A stretch of DNA of 64,000 nt, taken from the NCBI RefSeq assembly GCF_004349355.1, contig NZ_SMFK01000002.1, forward strand, positions 496,001-560,000, given 5' to 3'. The notes beneath the pieces were generated by a model. That model had not been told where the DNA came from. It searched no databases and saw only the letters and a list, made by a program, of their open reading frames with translations. A program made the translations under genes and the position numbers. Origin of the DNA: Flavobacterium cellulosilyticum (lineage in GTDB: Bacteria; Bacteroidota; Bacteroidia; Flavobacteriales; Flavobacteriaceae). Within the stretch, counting starts at the first letter, position 1. Each line of letters begins with the position of its first letter. Shown one piece after another: positions 9,605 to 18,356 of the stretch.

Positions 9605-10444
9605 ATGACTAAAAAAATTTTAAAACATCTTTTAATTTTAGTAACCTTCTTAATGATAACTTCATACAATTCTAAAAAAGAAGAGAAACAAGAGGGAAAA
9701 GTCCTAGTTACAACAATTTATTTGATAGGTGATTCTACAATGGCAGATTATGCCAATAATTATGAACCAGATAAAGATTATATGAAAACAAGATATCCTG
9801 TTACAGGATGGGGACAAGTTTTTCAGCAATTTTTAGTAAAAGATAGTTTGAAATCAGTTTCTAATTTAATAAAAACCGAAAGCGCTTTTGTAGATGATAG
9901 AGCAAGAGGCGGTCGCAGTACGCGAACATTTTTCCAAGAAGGAAGATGGCGAGCAGTGTATGAAAATCTTAAAAAAAATGATTTGGTTTTGATGCAATTT
10001 GGACACAATGATGCCGCCGAAGATAAAACCGAAAGATATGTTACTATTGAAGGATATAAAGAATTTTTAAGATTGTTCATAAGTCAAACAAGATCAAAAG
10101 AAGCTGTTCCCATTATCTTAACTCCTGTGGCTAGAAATTATCCTTGGGTAGATGGAAAATTGCAAAATGTTCATGGATTGTACGATCAAGCAGTAAAAGA
10201 TATAGCAGTAGAAATGAATGTAATGCTTATTGATTTGAATACAAAATCAATGGACTTTTTTACTAAAAAGGGAGAATCATTTTCAGCAGAAAACTATTTC
10301 ATGAATTTTTCAGCGGGTTTATATGAAGCCTATCCAGAAGGACAAAAAGACAATACTCATTTTCAACCAAAAGGTGCGACTGAAGTTGCAAGACTCGTTT
10401 TTGAAGGGATGAAAGAATTGAATTTTAATTTTAAAAAAGAATAA
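9605..10444 (+). CDS. CE12-type rhamnogalacturonan acetylesterase (SGNH hydrolase)
   Basis: Removes acetyl groups from rhamnogalacturonan I. SGNH blocks are all present: IGDSTMADY with nucleophile Ser44, the RGGRSTR loop (Gly102/103), GHND with Asn135, and DNTHFQPKGA with Asp249 and His252. At 279 residues it matches the family. Oddity: the N-terminus looks like a lipoprotein signal whose cysteine has been lost. LVTFLMITS is followed by Tyr21 (codon TAC at 9665-9667) and NSKKEE, where the lipobox would normally have Cys (TGC is one base away). The product may therefore be released by signal peptidase I or stay tethered by its hydrophobic segment. It follows the previous gene by 6 bp. Confidence 0.93.
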   Translation: MTKKILKHLLILVTFLMITSYNSKKEEKQEGKVLVTTIYLIGDSTMADYANNYEPDKDYMKTRYPVTGWGQVFQQFLVKDSLKSVSNLIKTESAFVDDRARGGRSTRTFFQEGRWRAVYENLKKNDLVLMQFGHNDAAEDKTERYVTIEGYKEFLRLFISQTRSKEAVPIILTPVARNYPWVDGKLQNVHGLYDQAVKDIAVEMNVMLIDLNTKSMDFFTKKGESFSAENYFMNFSAGLYEAYPEGQKDNTHFQPKGATEVARLVFEGMKELNFNFKKE

Positions 10445-10450
10445 TTTTTT

Positions 10451-11440
10451 ATGAAAAGTACAATCAAATTTAGTGTTGTTTTATGTTTTATATTTTTCAC
10501 ACAATTATTTTTTGGACAAACAGCTAGTTCAGAAAAAAACAAATATGATATTGTTGTTGATGCAAATGGAACAGGAAATTTTACAACAGTTCAAGAGGCT
10601 ATTTATTCGGTTGTTGTTATAAAAACAGAACAAGTTATCATTTTTATCAAAAACGGAACTTACAAAGAAAAACTAGAGATACCAGAGAATAAAAACAATA
10701 TCACTTTAATAGGCGAAAGTAAAGACAAAGTTATTCTTACTTATGATGATTTTGCTTCCAAAAAGAATGATGAGGGAAAAGATATAGGAACCTCTGGATC
10801 AGCCAGTTTTATTATTACTGGAAATAATTTTAAAGCTCAAAATATTACTTTCGAAAACTCCTCTGGTCCTGTAGGTCAGGCGGTAGCCGTTCGGATTGAT
10901 GGAGACAAAGTAATTTTTGATAATTGTAAGTTCTTAGGTTTTCAAGATACACTTTACCCCCGAAGTGGAACAAGTAGGCAATATTATAAAAATTGTTATA
11001 TAGAAGGAACGGTCGATTTTATTTTCGGAGCTTCAACTGCTGTTTTTGATCAATGTGAAATATTTTCTAAAAAAGAGGGTGGTTACATAACTGCAGCTAG
11101 TAGCCTAGAAAATAATGCGTATGGTTTTGTATTTTTAAATTGCAAATTGACAACAAATTCAGAAAAGAACAGCTTTTACTTAGGAAGACCTTGGAGGAAT
11201 TATGCTAAAACTGTGTTTATTAAATGTGAAATGGCTGGACATATAAAACCAGAAGGTTGGCATAATTGGAGTAAACCAGAAGCGGAAACTACTACTTTTT
11301 ATGGTGAATATTTATCGAAGGGTGTTGGTGGAAACACAATTTCACGGGTACAATGGTCGCATTTATTAACAAAAGAACAAGTTACAGCTGATTATACAGT
11401 TGCTAAAATACTTAACGGTTGGATTCCATTTTTAGACTAA
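10451..11440 (+). CDS. Pectinesterase (CE8), first copy
   Basis: Pectin methylesterase, hydrolysing methyl-galacturonate esters of homogalacturonan to methanol and free carboxylate. Signal peptide about 1-23 (FFTQLFFGQ). Right-handed beta-helix of the CE8 family with all signature positions: Gln143 in VGQAVA, catalytic Asp166 in FQDTLY, Asp189 in GTVDFIFG, and Arg246 in LGRPW. At 329 residues it is a single-domain enzyme without a CBM. It starts 6 bp after the CE12 gene. De-esterified product would suit the galacturonan-degrading enzymes encoded in the second PUL of this window. Confidence 0.95.
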   Translation: MKSTIKFSVVLCFIFFTQLFFGQTASSEKNKYDIVVDANGTGNFTTVQEAIYSVVVIKTEQVIIFIKNGTYKEKLEIPENKNNITLIGESKDKVILTYDDFASKKNDEGKDIGTSGSASFIITGNNFKAQNITFENSSGPVGQAVAVRIDGDKVIFDNCKFLGFQDTLYPRSGTSRQYYKNCYIEGTVDFIFGASTAVFDQCEIFSKKEGGYITAASSLENNAYGFVFLNCKLTTNSEKNSFYLGRPWRNYAKTVFIKCEMAGHIKPEGWHNWSKPEAETTTFYGEYLSKGVGGNTISRVQWSHLLTKEQVTADYTVAKILNGWIPFLD

Positions 11441-11552
11441 TTTAAAAAAGAAATGATTTTTTTTTTATCTTTTTTAACCCTCAAATTAAGCTAATAATTA
11501 AATAGTATAGATGATTTTATCTCTAAAATTTTAACCAATAGAATATTGTTTT

Positions 11553-12533
11553 ATGAAAAAAACAGCCCTTATACTCATTTTGTGTTTCTATTCTAGTACA
11601 CAATATATAATTGCACAAACTTCCAATCCAGAAAAATACAAATACAGTTTTGTAGTGGCTAAAGATGGAAGTGGCGATTATAAATACATCCAAGATGCCA
11701 TTAATGCCATGCGTATTTTTCCTTTGGGACCTATTACCTTATATATTAAGAATGGGGTTTATAACGAAAAAATAGAATTATCAGCCAACAATACCGATGT
11801 TATTTTTATCGGGGAAAGTGTCGATAAAACGATTATAAGCTACAATGATTATTCTGGTAGAGGCAAAATGGGAACATTTGATTCCTACACAGCTAAAATA
11901 TCAGGAAATAGATTCAAGGCAGAGAATATTACTTTCGAAAACTCAGCAGGACGAGTAGGTCAAGCTGTTGCCTTGTATGTAGATGCTGATAAAGCCGTTT
12001 TTAAAAACTGTAAATTTTTAGGAAACCAAGATACCATTTATAGCGGCGGAGAATATTCAAGACAGTTTTTTGTGGATTGTCATATTGAAGGAACTACCGA
12101 TTTTATCTTTGGACCAGCAACAGCAGTATTTCAGAATTGTGAAATTCTTTGCAAATCCAATTCCTATATCACAGCACCAAATACCACTAAAGGAAAGGAA
12201 TTTGGTTTTGTTTTCTTGGATTGTAAAATAAAAGTAAGTGATGAGGTTACAAAAGAATATTTAGGTAGACCTTGGCGGGCTTGGGCAAAATCGGTTTTTA
12301 TACGTTGTGATTTGCCTCAACAAATTGCTGGGGAAGGCTGGGATAATTGGGGAAATGTAGACAACGAAAAAACAACTTATTTCGCAGAATACCAGTCAAG
12401 AGGATTAGGAGATAATCCGCAAGGAAGAGTGAAATGGTCGTATCAGTTGAGTGGTACTGAAGCAAAAAAATATACCCTTAAAAACATTTTAAGTCCCGAA
12501 ACTTTGAAGGGATCTGAATGGTATAATAAATAA
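11553..12533 (+). CDS. Pectinesterase (CE8), second copy
   Basis: Second CE8 methylesterase, 326 residues, clearly homologous to the preceding one but well diverged. Signal peptide about 1-22. Catalytic Asp160 in NQDTIY, Asp183 in GTTDFIFG and Arg239 in LGRPW are conserved. Spacing from the first copy is 112 bp, wider than elsewhere in the operon, so it may have additional promoter activity, although no clear TAnnTTTG box is seen there. Keeping two diverged copies suggests different preferences for methylation pattern or chain length (inference). It is the last gene of the first PUL; a strong terminator follows. Confidence 0.95.
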   Translation: MKKTALILILCFYSSTQYIIAQTSNPEKYKYSFVVAKDGSGDYKYIQDAINAMRIFPLGPITLYIKNGVYNEKIELSANNTDVIFIGESVDKTIISYNDYSGRGKMGTFDSYTAKISGNRFKAENITFENSAGRVGQAVALYVDADKAVFKNCKFLGNQDTIYSGGEYSRQFFVDCHIEGTTDFIFGPATAVFQNCEILCKSNSYITAPNTTKGKEFGFVFLDCKIKVSDEVTKEYLGRPWRAWAKSVFIRCDLPQQIAGEGWDNWGNVDNEKTTYFAEYQSRGLGDNPQGRVKWSYQLSGTEAKKYTLKNILSPETLKGSEWYNK

Positions 12534-12597
12534 GGATTTGGGTAATATTTCCAAATAAATTTATCAAAGAGTTAGTTTAGTTAGTTTTTGTGCATTT

Positions 12598-12635
12598 ACC
12601 CATGTTCCGGTTGTTGTTTCACTGAGTTCATGGGT
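12598..12635 (+). other. Short hairpin downstream of the second pectinesterase
   Basis: ACCCATG (12598-12604) pairs with CATGGGT (12629-12635) across a 24-base loop, in the 3' untranslated stretch after the CE8 gene. No T-run. Possible RNA 3'-end stabiliser. Confidence 0.25.
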
Positions 12636-12714
12636 ATTTGCATTTTTATATGAAACCAATATTTTTTTTGCATTTTAATAAATTCGATAAAAAAACGGAC
12701 TGTTATAAATAAAA

Positions 12715-12750
12715 AAGTCCAAAAATCAGATGATTTTTGGACTTAGTGGT
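12715..12750. terminator. Bidirectional intrinsic terminator
   Basis: Perfect 14-bp stem (12715-12728 with 12731-12744, core AGTCCAAAAATCA) over a 2-base spacer. An A-run lies upstream and a T-run downstream. It sits between the convergent pectinesterase and DUF3276 genes. Confidence 0.85.
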
Positions 12751-12788
12751 TTTTTTGGTTAATTATATTTGGTTAAAAATAATTCTAA

Positions 12789-13169
12789 TTAAATATCTTC
12801 GAATTCGATATCAGTAAAACTTGAGGTTGAAGGAATTTCATTTTCCTCATTCTTTTCAAAAGCAAAATCTTTTTTAAAATCCTTTTGATGCCTTTCAGAA
12901 ATCACTTCTTCTCCTTTGTGGTTCAAAACATAAGAAGTCATTTCTTCTAAAATTTCTGTAAAAGCAGTAAAGTCTTCTTTGTATAAATAAATTTTGTGTT
13001 TTTTGAAGTGGTACGATCCATCTATTTCAGTGAATTTTTTACTTTCAGTAATTGTAATATAATAATCGTCTGCTTTAGTTGCTCTTACATCAAAGAAATA
13101 AGTTCTTCTGCCAGCGCGTAAAACTTTTGAGAATATTTCTTCTTTTTCTAACATATCATTTTCTCTCAT
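12789..13169 (-). CDS. PUR-family nucleic-acid-binding protein (DUF3276)
   Basis: Small (126 aa) protein of the Bacteroidota/spirochaete PUR-alpha-like family, thought to bind single-stranded nucleic acid through a whirly-type PUR repeat. Visible features: the repeat core FSKVLRAGRRTYFFDVRATK, the DYYITITESKK strand, and IYLYKEDFTAF, followed by an acidic, low-complexity tail. It is monocistronic, 70 bp downstream of the ABC exporter in the same direction, with its own start (MRENDML). Its precise cellular role in this genus is unsettled. Confidence 0.88.
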   Translation of the reverse strand: MRENDMLEKEEIFSKVLRAGRRTYFFDVRATKADDYYITITESKKFTEIDGSYHFKKHKIYLYKEDFTAFTEILEEMTSYVLNHKGEEVISERHQKDFKKDFAFEKNEENEIPSTSSFTDIEFEDI

Positions 13170-13239
13170 AATCCTTCTGTCAATTTTGTTTTTTTAAGTA
13201 GAAATCAAAAATCTAAAAAATATATGTATTACACAACAA

Positions 13240-15000
13240 TTATTGCAATTCTTTTTCAGAAAGTTGTTTCAAATATAAAGCTGCATAATAGCCTTCCTGA
13301 TTTATCAATTGATTATGAGATCCTTGTTCGATTATTCTACCTTCATCGAGTATGATTATTCTATCCGCATTTTTTGCCGATGAGACTCTATGGCTCACAA
13401 TTATAGTAGTCTTATCCTTGCAAATAGTTTGTAAATTATTTAAAATAGATTCTTCAGTTTCTGTGTCTACTGCAGACAAACAATCGTCAAAAAGTAATAT
13501 TTTAGGATTTTTGATAATCGCTCTTGCGATAGATACACGCTGTTTTTGTCCACCCGAAAGAGTAATTCCTCTTTCACCTAGAATTGTTTCATACTTTTTG
13601 GTAAAGCCCATAATATTTTTATGAACTTCGGCACTTTTTGCTGCAGCTTTTACTTCATCATCAGTAGCCTCTTTTTTGCCAAATTTAATATTGTTTTTTA
13701 AAGTATCAGAAAACAAAAAGGCATCTTGTGGCACAATCCCAATACTATTTCTCAAATCAAACATATTTACAGTGCTGATTTCCTTTTTGTCAATGGTTAT
13801 TTGGCCATTGCTTACATCGTAAAGTCGGGAAATTAAAGATATAATGGTAGATTTTCCTGAGCCAGTTTTGCCTAAAATGGCTAATGTTTCGCCTTTATGA
13901 ACCGTGAAACTGATGTCGTGCAAGGCTGTTATATGAGTGTCTTCATATGTGTAGCTTACATTTTCGAAAGAGATAGCACCTTCAATTATAGATTTTTCTG
14001 GATTAGTATTTTTAATTTCAGGTTCGATTTTCAGGAATTCATTAATTCTTTTTTGAGAAGCTTCGGCCTCTTGAACCATAGAAGAAACCCAACCAAGTGA
14101 AGCAACTGGCCAAGTTAACATATTGACATACAAAATAAATTCAGCGATTGTCCCAATGCTTTTAATCGTCCCGTTGATGTACATCAATCCCCCAAAATAG
14201 ATAACCACCAAGTTACTAATTCCTATAAGAGCCAACATTAATGGTCCAAATAAGGCTTGTATTTTCGCCAAATTTAAACTTTTGCTCTTGCTTTCATTGG
14301 CCAAATCAATCATGTTATTTTGATGTTGGTCTTCTAAAGAATAAGCCTTAATTACTCGAATTCCCGAAAATATTTCTTGGGTAAAGCTGGATACTTTTGA
14401 TAAGTATTGTTGAAAAACGGTACTTCGTATATTGATCTCCGAACTTATTTTAAAAATAGCATAAGATAAAATTGGTAATGGGAGCAAGGTATATAAAGTA
14501 AGTCGTGGAGATACATTAAACATATATACAATCACAATTGTGAACCGAATAATGGTGTTGATGGTGTACATAACTGCTGGACCTACATACATTCTGACCT
14601 TGGAAACATCCTCACTGATTCGATTCATCAAGTCTCCAGTGCGGTTTTTTTTGTAGAAATTCTGCGATAAGTTTTCATATTGGCTAAAAACTTCATTTTT
14701 TAAATCGAATTCGATATGACGTGACATTACAATAAGAGTTTGTCGCATCAAAAAAGTAAGAAACCCAGCGACTATTGTAGTAGCAATAATTAGTAAAATA
14801 TTGTTTGTTAATTGATTTTGGACAACAGAAATCGCGACATTTTTATTTTTTGCAAATTCTTCTATTTCGTTAAATGATTTACTAATTAATTTTGGGGTAA
14901 ACAATGAAAATATTTGGGCAACTATAGTAATTATGATGCCTATTAAAAAACTGAATTTATATTTACCGAAATATTTATTTAAATAATTTAATTCTTTCAT
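13240..15000 (-). CDS. ABC exporter half-transporter (permease fused to ATPase)
   Basis: Type IV (MsbA/multidrug-like) exporter, expected to act as a homodimer in the inner membrane. Six transmembrane helices span about residues 15-310. The nucleotide-binding domain follows, with Walker A GKTGSGKST (about 377-385), signature LSGGQ (481-485) and Walker B ILLFDD (501-506). Asp506 stands where most family members have the catalytic Glu, a variant known in some exporters. The D-loop SAVD and the switch His in VSHR are normal. The gene is divergent from nusB, with back-to-back TAnnTTTG promoters. Substrate cannot be told from sequence; lipid or drug export is typical. Confidence 0.93.
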   Translation of the reverse strand: MKELNYLNKYFGKYKFSFLIGIIITIVAQIFSLFTPKLISKSFNEIEEFAKNKNVAISVVQNQLTNNILLIIATTIVAGFLTFLMRQTLIVMSRHIEFDLKNEVFSQYENLSQNFYKKNRTGDLMNRISEDVSKVRMYVGPAVMYTINTIIRFTIVIVYMFNVSPRLTLYTLLPLPILSYAIFKISSEINIRSTVFQQYLSKVSSFTQEIFSGIRVIKAYSLEDQHQNNMIDLANESKSKSLNLAKIQALFGPLMLALIGISNLVVIYFGGLMYINGTIKSIGTIAEFILYVNMLTWPVASLGWVSSMVQEAEASQKRINEFLKIEPEIKNTNPEKSIIEGAISFENVSYTYEDTHITALHDISFTVHKGETLAILGKTGSGKSTIISLISRLYDVSNGQITIDKKEISTVNMFDLRNSIGIVPQDAFLFSDTLKNNIKFGKKEATDDEVKAAAKSAEVHKNIMGFTKKYETILGERGITLSGGQKQRVSIARAIIKNPKILLFDDCLSAVDTETEESILNNLQTICKDKTTIIVSHRVSSAKNADRIIILDEGRIIEQGSHNQLINQEGYYAALYLKQLSEKELQ

Positions 15001-15025
15001 ATTGACTAAAGATTCTTAAGAAATT

Positions 15026-15033
15026 CAAAGGTA
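15026..15033 (-). promoter_or_regulatory. -7 promoter element of the ABC exporter gene
   Basis: TACCTTTG on the minus strand, matching the Bacteroidota TAnnTTTG box, ends 26 bp upstream of the start codon. Confidence 0.6.
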
Positions 15034-15087
15034 AGATGAAATTTATATATTTATCAAGTTTAATTCTTTTTTAAAAAAGGAAATACT

Positions 15088-15095
15088 TAGTTTTG
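15088..15095 (+). promoter_or_regulatory. -7 promoter element of nusB-yajC
   Basis: TAGTTTTG matches TAnnTTTG. It lies about 30 bp upstream of the GTG start of nusB, consistent with a short leader and with that start choice. Confidence 0.6.
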
Positions 15096-15124
15096 CAAAC
15101 TAATTTTATAAAAGTTCTTACAAG

Positions 15125-16069
15125 GTGGTAAATAGAAGACATATTCGCGTGAAAGTAATGCAAACAATCTATGCGATGCATCAAAATGGTTCAGATGATT
15201 TGGAAAAAGAAGAAAAATTCCTTTTTTACAGTATAGATGCCATTCAAGATTTATACCTTATAATGCTTTCTTCATTGATTGAAATAGGAAAGCAAGAAGC
15301 AATTTTTTTGCATAAATCAAGCCTAAAACATCTTGCAACTCCACAAGAGCGCAATCCTAACGAAAAATTCATAAAGAACAATGTTTTTCAGCTATTGTCT
15401 GAAAATAATTCGTTAAGTATTGCACTTGAAACTCGTAAAATAAATAATTGGACTTTAAACGATGACTATATCATTCTACTTTTAAAGGAGATTAAGCAAA
15501 GCAAATTATATGCAAAATATATGAGCAATGCCGTTAATACATTTGAAGAAGATAGAGATTTTATTGTCGATTTATTTACGGATGTGATTGTTCCAAATGA
15601 AAAATTATATGATTATTTAGAAGACAATAAATTGACTTGGGTAGATGATATTCCTGTTGTAAATACTCAGATTATCAAACAATTGAAGGCGATTAAAAAT
15701 AGTGAGGATACTAGTTTTAAAGTGCCAAAAATATTCAAGGATAATGAAGATAAAGATTTTGTTAAGGATTTATATCGTAAAACGGTATTGAATGAAAAAG
15801 AGTTAGCAAAAGAATATATCAATAAAACTCCAAACTGGGATAGTGAACGTATTGCCGAGATTGATACAATTATTTTAAAAATGGCCATTTGTGAGTTTTT
15901 AAAATTCCCATCTATTCCTGTAAAAGTTACCTTGAATGAATATTTAGAATTAGCCAAAGAATATTCTACACCAAAAAGCAGTATTTTTATCAACGGAATA
16001 TTAGATAATTTAGTAAAAGAACTACAGGCCGGTAACAGAATTGTTAAAGCGGGTCGTGGATTAATGTAA
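15125..16069 (+). CDS. nusB: Transcription antitermination factor NusB
   Basis: RNA-binding factor that forms the BoxA-binding NusB-NusE heterodimer used in rRNA antitermination. At 314 residues it is about twice the E. coli length. The family start RRHIRVKVMQTIYAM is at the N-terminus. A long central insertion follows, and the classical C-terminal NusB half (AEIDTIILKMAICEFL, PVKVTLNEYLELAKEYS, FINGILDNL) is at about 245-305. This extended form is usual in Bacteroidota. The start is GTG at 15125, because the conserved N-terminal motif begins immediately after it and the next Met is inside the motif. It is co-transcribed with yajC. Confidence 0.95.
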   Translation: MVNRRHIRVKVMQTIYAMHQNGSDDLEKEEKFLFYSIDAIQDLYLIMLSSLIEIGKQEAIFLHKSSLKHLATPQERNPNEKFIKNNVFQLLSENNSLSIALETRKINNWTLNDDYIILLLKEIKQSKLYAKYMSNAVNTFEEDRDFIVDLFTDVIVPNEKLYDYLEDNKLTWVDDIPVVNTQIIKQLKAIKNSEDTSFKVPKIFKDNEDKDFVKDLYRKTVLNEKELAKEYINKTPNWDSERIAEIDTIILKMAICEFLKFPSIPVKVTLNEYLELAKEYSTPKSSIFINGILDNLVKELQAGNRIVKAGRGLM

Positions 16070-16101
16070 TACAATTTATAAACAAAAAACGAATTTAAAT
16101 T

Positions 16102-16383
16102 ATGGAAGGATTAGGACAATTAGGACAATTTGCTCCGTTTTTATTAATGTTTGTGGTAATCTATTTCTTTATGATTAGACCACAACAAAAGAAAGCAAAA
16201 CAAGAAAAAGAATTTGAAAGTACTCTAAAGGTAGGAGATAAAATAATAACAAAAAGTGGGCTTCATGGTAAAGTAACGGAACTTGGTGATACTACAGTTG
16301 TTATCGAAACTATGGCTGGAAAATTAAAAATGGAGCGCTCTTCTATTTCAATGGAAATGAGTGCTGCTTTGAATAAAAAATAA
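16102..16383 (+). CDS. yajC: Sec translocon accessory subunit YajC
   Basis: Small single-span inner-membrane protein that associates with SecDF and the SecYEG channel. One transmembrane helix (about 9-24, FAPFLLMFVVIYFFMI) is followed by RPQQKKAKQ and the family motif LKVGDKIITKSGLHGKV in the cytoplasmic domain. Length 93 aa is typical. It lies 32 bp after nusB on the same strand, a conserved Flavobacteriaceae pairing, and ends at a strong bidirectional terminator. Confidence 0.95.
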   Translation: MEGLGQLGQFAPFLLMFVVIYFFMIRPQQKKAKQEKEFESTLKVGDKIITKSGLHGKVTELGDTTVVIETMAGKLKMERSSISMEMSAALNKK

Positions 16384-16430
16384 TTTTTTTACTTTGTAAT
16401 CTAATTTTTTTAAATAAAGTTATTATGCTA

Positions 16431-16470
16431 AAAAATCCCAATTCTAAATAGAATTGGGATTTTTTATTAT
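16431..16470. terminator. Bidirectional intrinsic terminator
   Basis: Perfect 15-bp stem (16431-16445 with 16450-16464, core ATCCCAATTCT) with an AAAT loop, between convergent yajC and the Lys/Ala-rich gene. Confidence 0.9.
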
Positions 16471-16481
16471 CAATTAGCCAA

Positions 16482-16913
16482 TTATTTTTTCTTATTTTTC
16501 TTGTTTTTCTTAGCTTTTTTAGATTTAGATTTAGCTTTTTTTTCTTTTGCTTTCGCTTTTACTTTGGCCTTTTTTGCTTTTTCCTTTTTCGCCTTTTTCG
16601 CTTTTTTGGCTTTGGCCTTTGCTTTTTCTTTAGCTTTGGCCTTTTTGGCTTTAGCTTTTTCTTTTTCTTTCATCTTGTTTTTTTTCTTTTTAGAATCTTT
16701 TTTAGATTTTTTTTCTAATGCTATTTCTTCAGGATTATTCTCTGTTTCAATATATTCAATAGCGTCACTAGGATTTTCTACCGTTTCTGTAATTGTTTCA
16801 GTTTCTATTTTTGCTTTGACTTCTTTTGGTTTTCTTCTATTCTTGGGAGCAGTCGCGATTTTCTTTGTTTCGGGTGCGATCTCATTTGAAATCTCTTCTT
16901 TTTTTTCTTCCAT
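16482..16913 (-). CDS. Lys/Ala-rich low-complexity basic protein (histone H1-like tail)
   Basis: 143 aa. The first ~65 residues are mixed and acidic (TETITETVENPSD, IETENNPEEIALEKK). From about residue 66 onward nearly every residue is Lys, Ala or Glu in irregular KAKAK / KKAKK repeats, ending KKNKKNKKK. No fold or catalytic motif is visible. Such tails resemble bacterial histone H1-like, nucleic-acid-binding proteins, but that is analogy only. The opposite strand is also open here and would encode a Phe/Leu/Ala string. The Lys-rich reading is preferred because it has an ordinary unique N-terminus and soluble composition and ends at the shared terminator. Length-variable repeats are expected between strains. 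Confidence 0.65.
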   Translation of the reverse strand: MEEKKEEISNEIAPETKKIATAPKNRRKPKEVKAKIETETITETVENPSDAIEYIETENNPEEIALEKKSKKDSKKKKNKMKEKEKAKAKKAKAKEKAKAKAKKAKKAKKEKAKKAKVKAKAKEKKAKSKSKKAKKNKKNKKK

Positions 16914-17029
16914 AATAATTGATTTTGATGATAAGTTACTTTAATGTAAAATGAATGTTTCCAGATTGTTATTAAAGATAATCTTTTAATCAATTCATCA
17001 ATGTTAAGATTTCCCTCATTTTATTGTAC

Positions 17030-17060
17030 AAAAAAAAACCATCTGACGATGGCTTTTTTT
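17030..17060 (-). terminator. Intrinsic terminator of pepT
   Basis: CCATC (17039-17043), loop TGAC, GATGG (17048-17052), flanked by A8 (17031-17038), which is a T-run on the minus strand, just below the pepT stop. Confidence 0.75.
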
Positions 17061-17083
17061 GTAATTGATTAAAGTGTGTTACT

Positions 17084-18331
17084 TTATATAGGTTTTGATA
17101 TCGCAGTCAATTCGGCTATTTTTACAATTACATCGACAGCTTTTTGCATACTTTCAACTGGAACATATTCGTATTTTCCGTGAAAATTATGTCCGCCAGC
17201 AAAAATATTAGGACAAGGCAATCCTTTATATGATAACTGACAACCATCAGTTCCACCACGAATGGGTTTAATGATGGGTTTAATTCCTAATTCCAACATC
17301 GCTTGTTCAGCAATATCAACAATATGTTTCACTGGTAAAACCATTTCTTTCATATTGTAATATTGATCTTTTATTTCAGCTATCACAATATCTTCGCCAA
17401 ATTGTTTGGCAAATTTCTTATTGAATTTCTTGGCTATTTTTGCAATTAATTCTTTGCGTTTTATGAATTTTTTCTTGTTGTGATCTCTAATAATTAGTTC
17501 TAAAACAGTTTCTTCGATACTTCCGGTTAAATGATGAACATGAAAAAAACCTTCATACCCTTTCGTTTTTTGTGGCGTTTCGCCTCTTGGTAATTCGCTG
17601 ATAAAATCATTGGCAATAAGCATTGAATTAATCATTTTTCCTTTGGCATAACCAGGATGTACACTTTTACCTTTGAAAGTTATTTTTGCTCCAGCGGCAT
17701 TAAAATTTTCATACTCGAGTTCTCCCACTTGGCTTCCATCTATGGTATAAGCCCAATCACATCCAAATTTTTCTACATCAAAATGATGTGCACCACGACC
17801 AATTTCTTCATCTGGAGTAAAACCAATTCTTATTTTTCCGTGTTTGATTTCAGGATTGTTAATTAAGAATTCCATTGCAGTGACAATCTCGGTAATTCCA
17901 GCTTTGTCATCCGCACCTAGGAGCGTGGTTCCGTCTGTAGTAATCAATGTTTGTCCCTTATATTGTAATAAATCTTTGAAATAATTTGGAGACAAAATAA
18001 TGTTTTGTTCCTTATTTAATAGGATATCTTTTCCATCATAATTTGAGATAATTTGTGGTTTTACATTGGCACCAGTAAAATCGGGAGTGGTATCAAAATG
18101 GGAAATAAAACCAATTGTAGGAACTTCATGCGAAACGTTTGAAGGTAAAGTTGCCATTATATAGGCATTTTTGTCAATGCTTACTTCTTGTAATCCGATA
18201 GTTTTCAGTTCTTCAACTAACTTTTCAGCTAGAACCCACTGTTTTTTTGTACTTGGAGTTGTATCGGAGTTTGAATCTGATTCTGTATCAATAATAACAT
18301 AGCTGATAAAACGGTCAATGATGTGTTGCAT
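17084..18331 (-). CDS. pepT: Peptidase T (tripeptide aminopeptidase, M20B)
   Basis: Cytoplasmic dizinc exopeptidase removing the N-terminal residue of tripeptides. All metal and catalytic motifs of M20B are visible: His78/Asp80 in SHFDTTPDF, bridging Asp141 in LLGADDKAG, Glu175/Glu176 in TPDEEIG, the [17 protein letters not shown] dimerisation segment, and the final metal His in [14 protein letters not shown]. Length 415 is standard. No signal peptide. Transcribed alone from a TAnnTTTG promoter close to the start codon. Confidence 0.96.
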   Translation of the reverse strand: MQHIIDRFISYVIIDTESDSNSDTTPSTKKQWVLAEKLVEELKTIGLQEVSIDKNAYIMATLPSNVSHEVPTIGFISHFDTTPDFTGANVKPQIISNYDGKDILLNKEQNIILSPNYFKDLLQYKGQTLITTDGTTLLGADDKAGITEIVTAMEFLINNPEIKHGKIRIGFTPDEEIGRGAHHFDVEKFGCDWAYTIDGSQVGELEYENFNAAGAKITFKGKSVHPGYAKGKMINSMLIANDFISELPRGETPQKTKGYEGFFHVHHLTGSIEETVLELIIRDHNKKKFIKRKELIAKIAKKFNKKFAKQFGEDIVIAEIKDQYYNMKEMVLPVKHIVDIAEQAMLELGIKPIIKPIRGGTDGCQLSYKGLPCPNIFAGGHNFHGKYEYVPVESMQKAVDVIVKIAELTAISKPI

Positions 18332-18348
18332 TTTCTTTGTTTTTTATA

Positions 18349-18356
18349 CAAATATA
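18349..18356 (-). promoter_or_regulatory. -7 promoter element of pepT
   Basis: TATATTTG on the minus strand, 18 bp upstream of the pepT ATG, matching TAnnTTTG and predicting a very short leader. Confidence 0.6.

Noticed and set aside
13240..15000. Asp506 replacing the Walker B catalytic Glu as evidence of a dead ABC transporter
   Set aside because: Asp at this position occurs in active heterodimeric and some homodimeric exporters; all other motifs are intact.
15667..16074. 135-codon minus-strand frame inside nusB
   Set aside because: Antisense to the conserved C-terminal half of NusB.
16501..16944. 147-codon plus-strand frame rich in Phe/Leu/Ala, antisense to the Lys/Ala gene
   Set aside because: It is the exact complement of the Lys-codon repeats. 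Composition (Phe-Ala strings, no recognisable domain) fits an antisense shadow.
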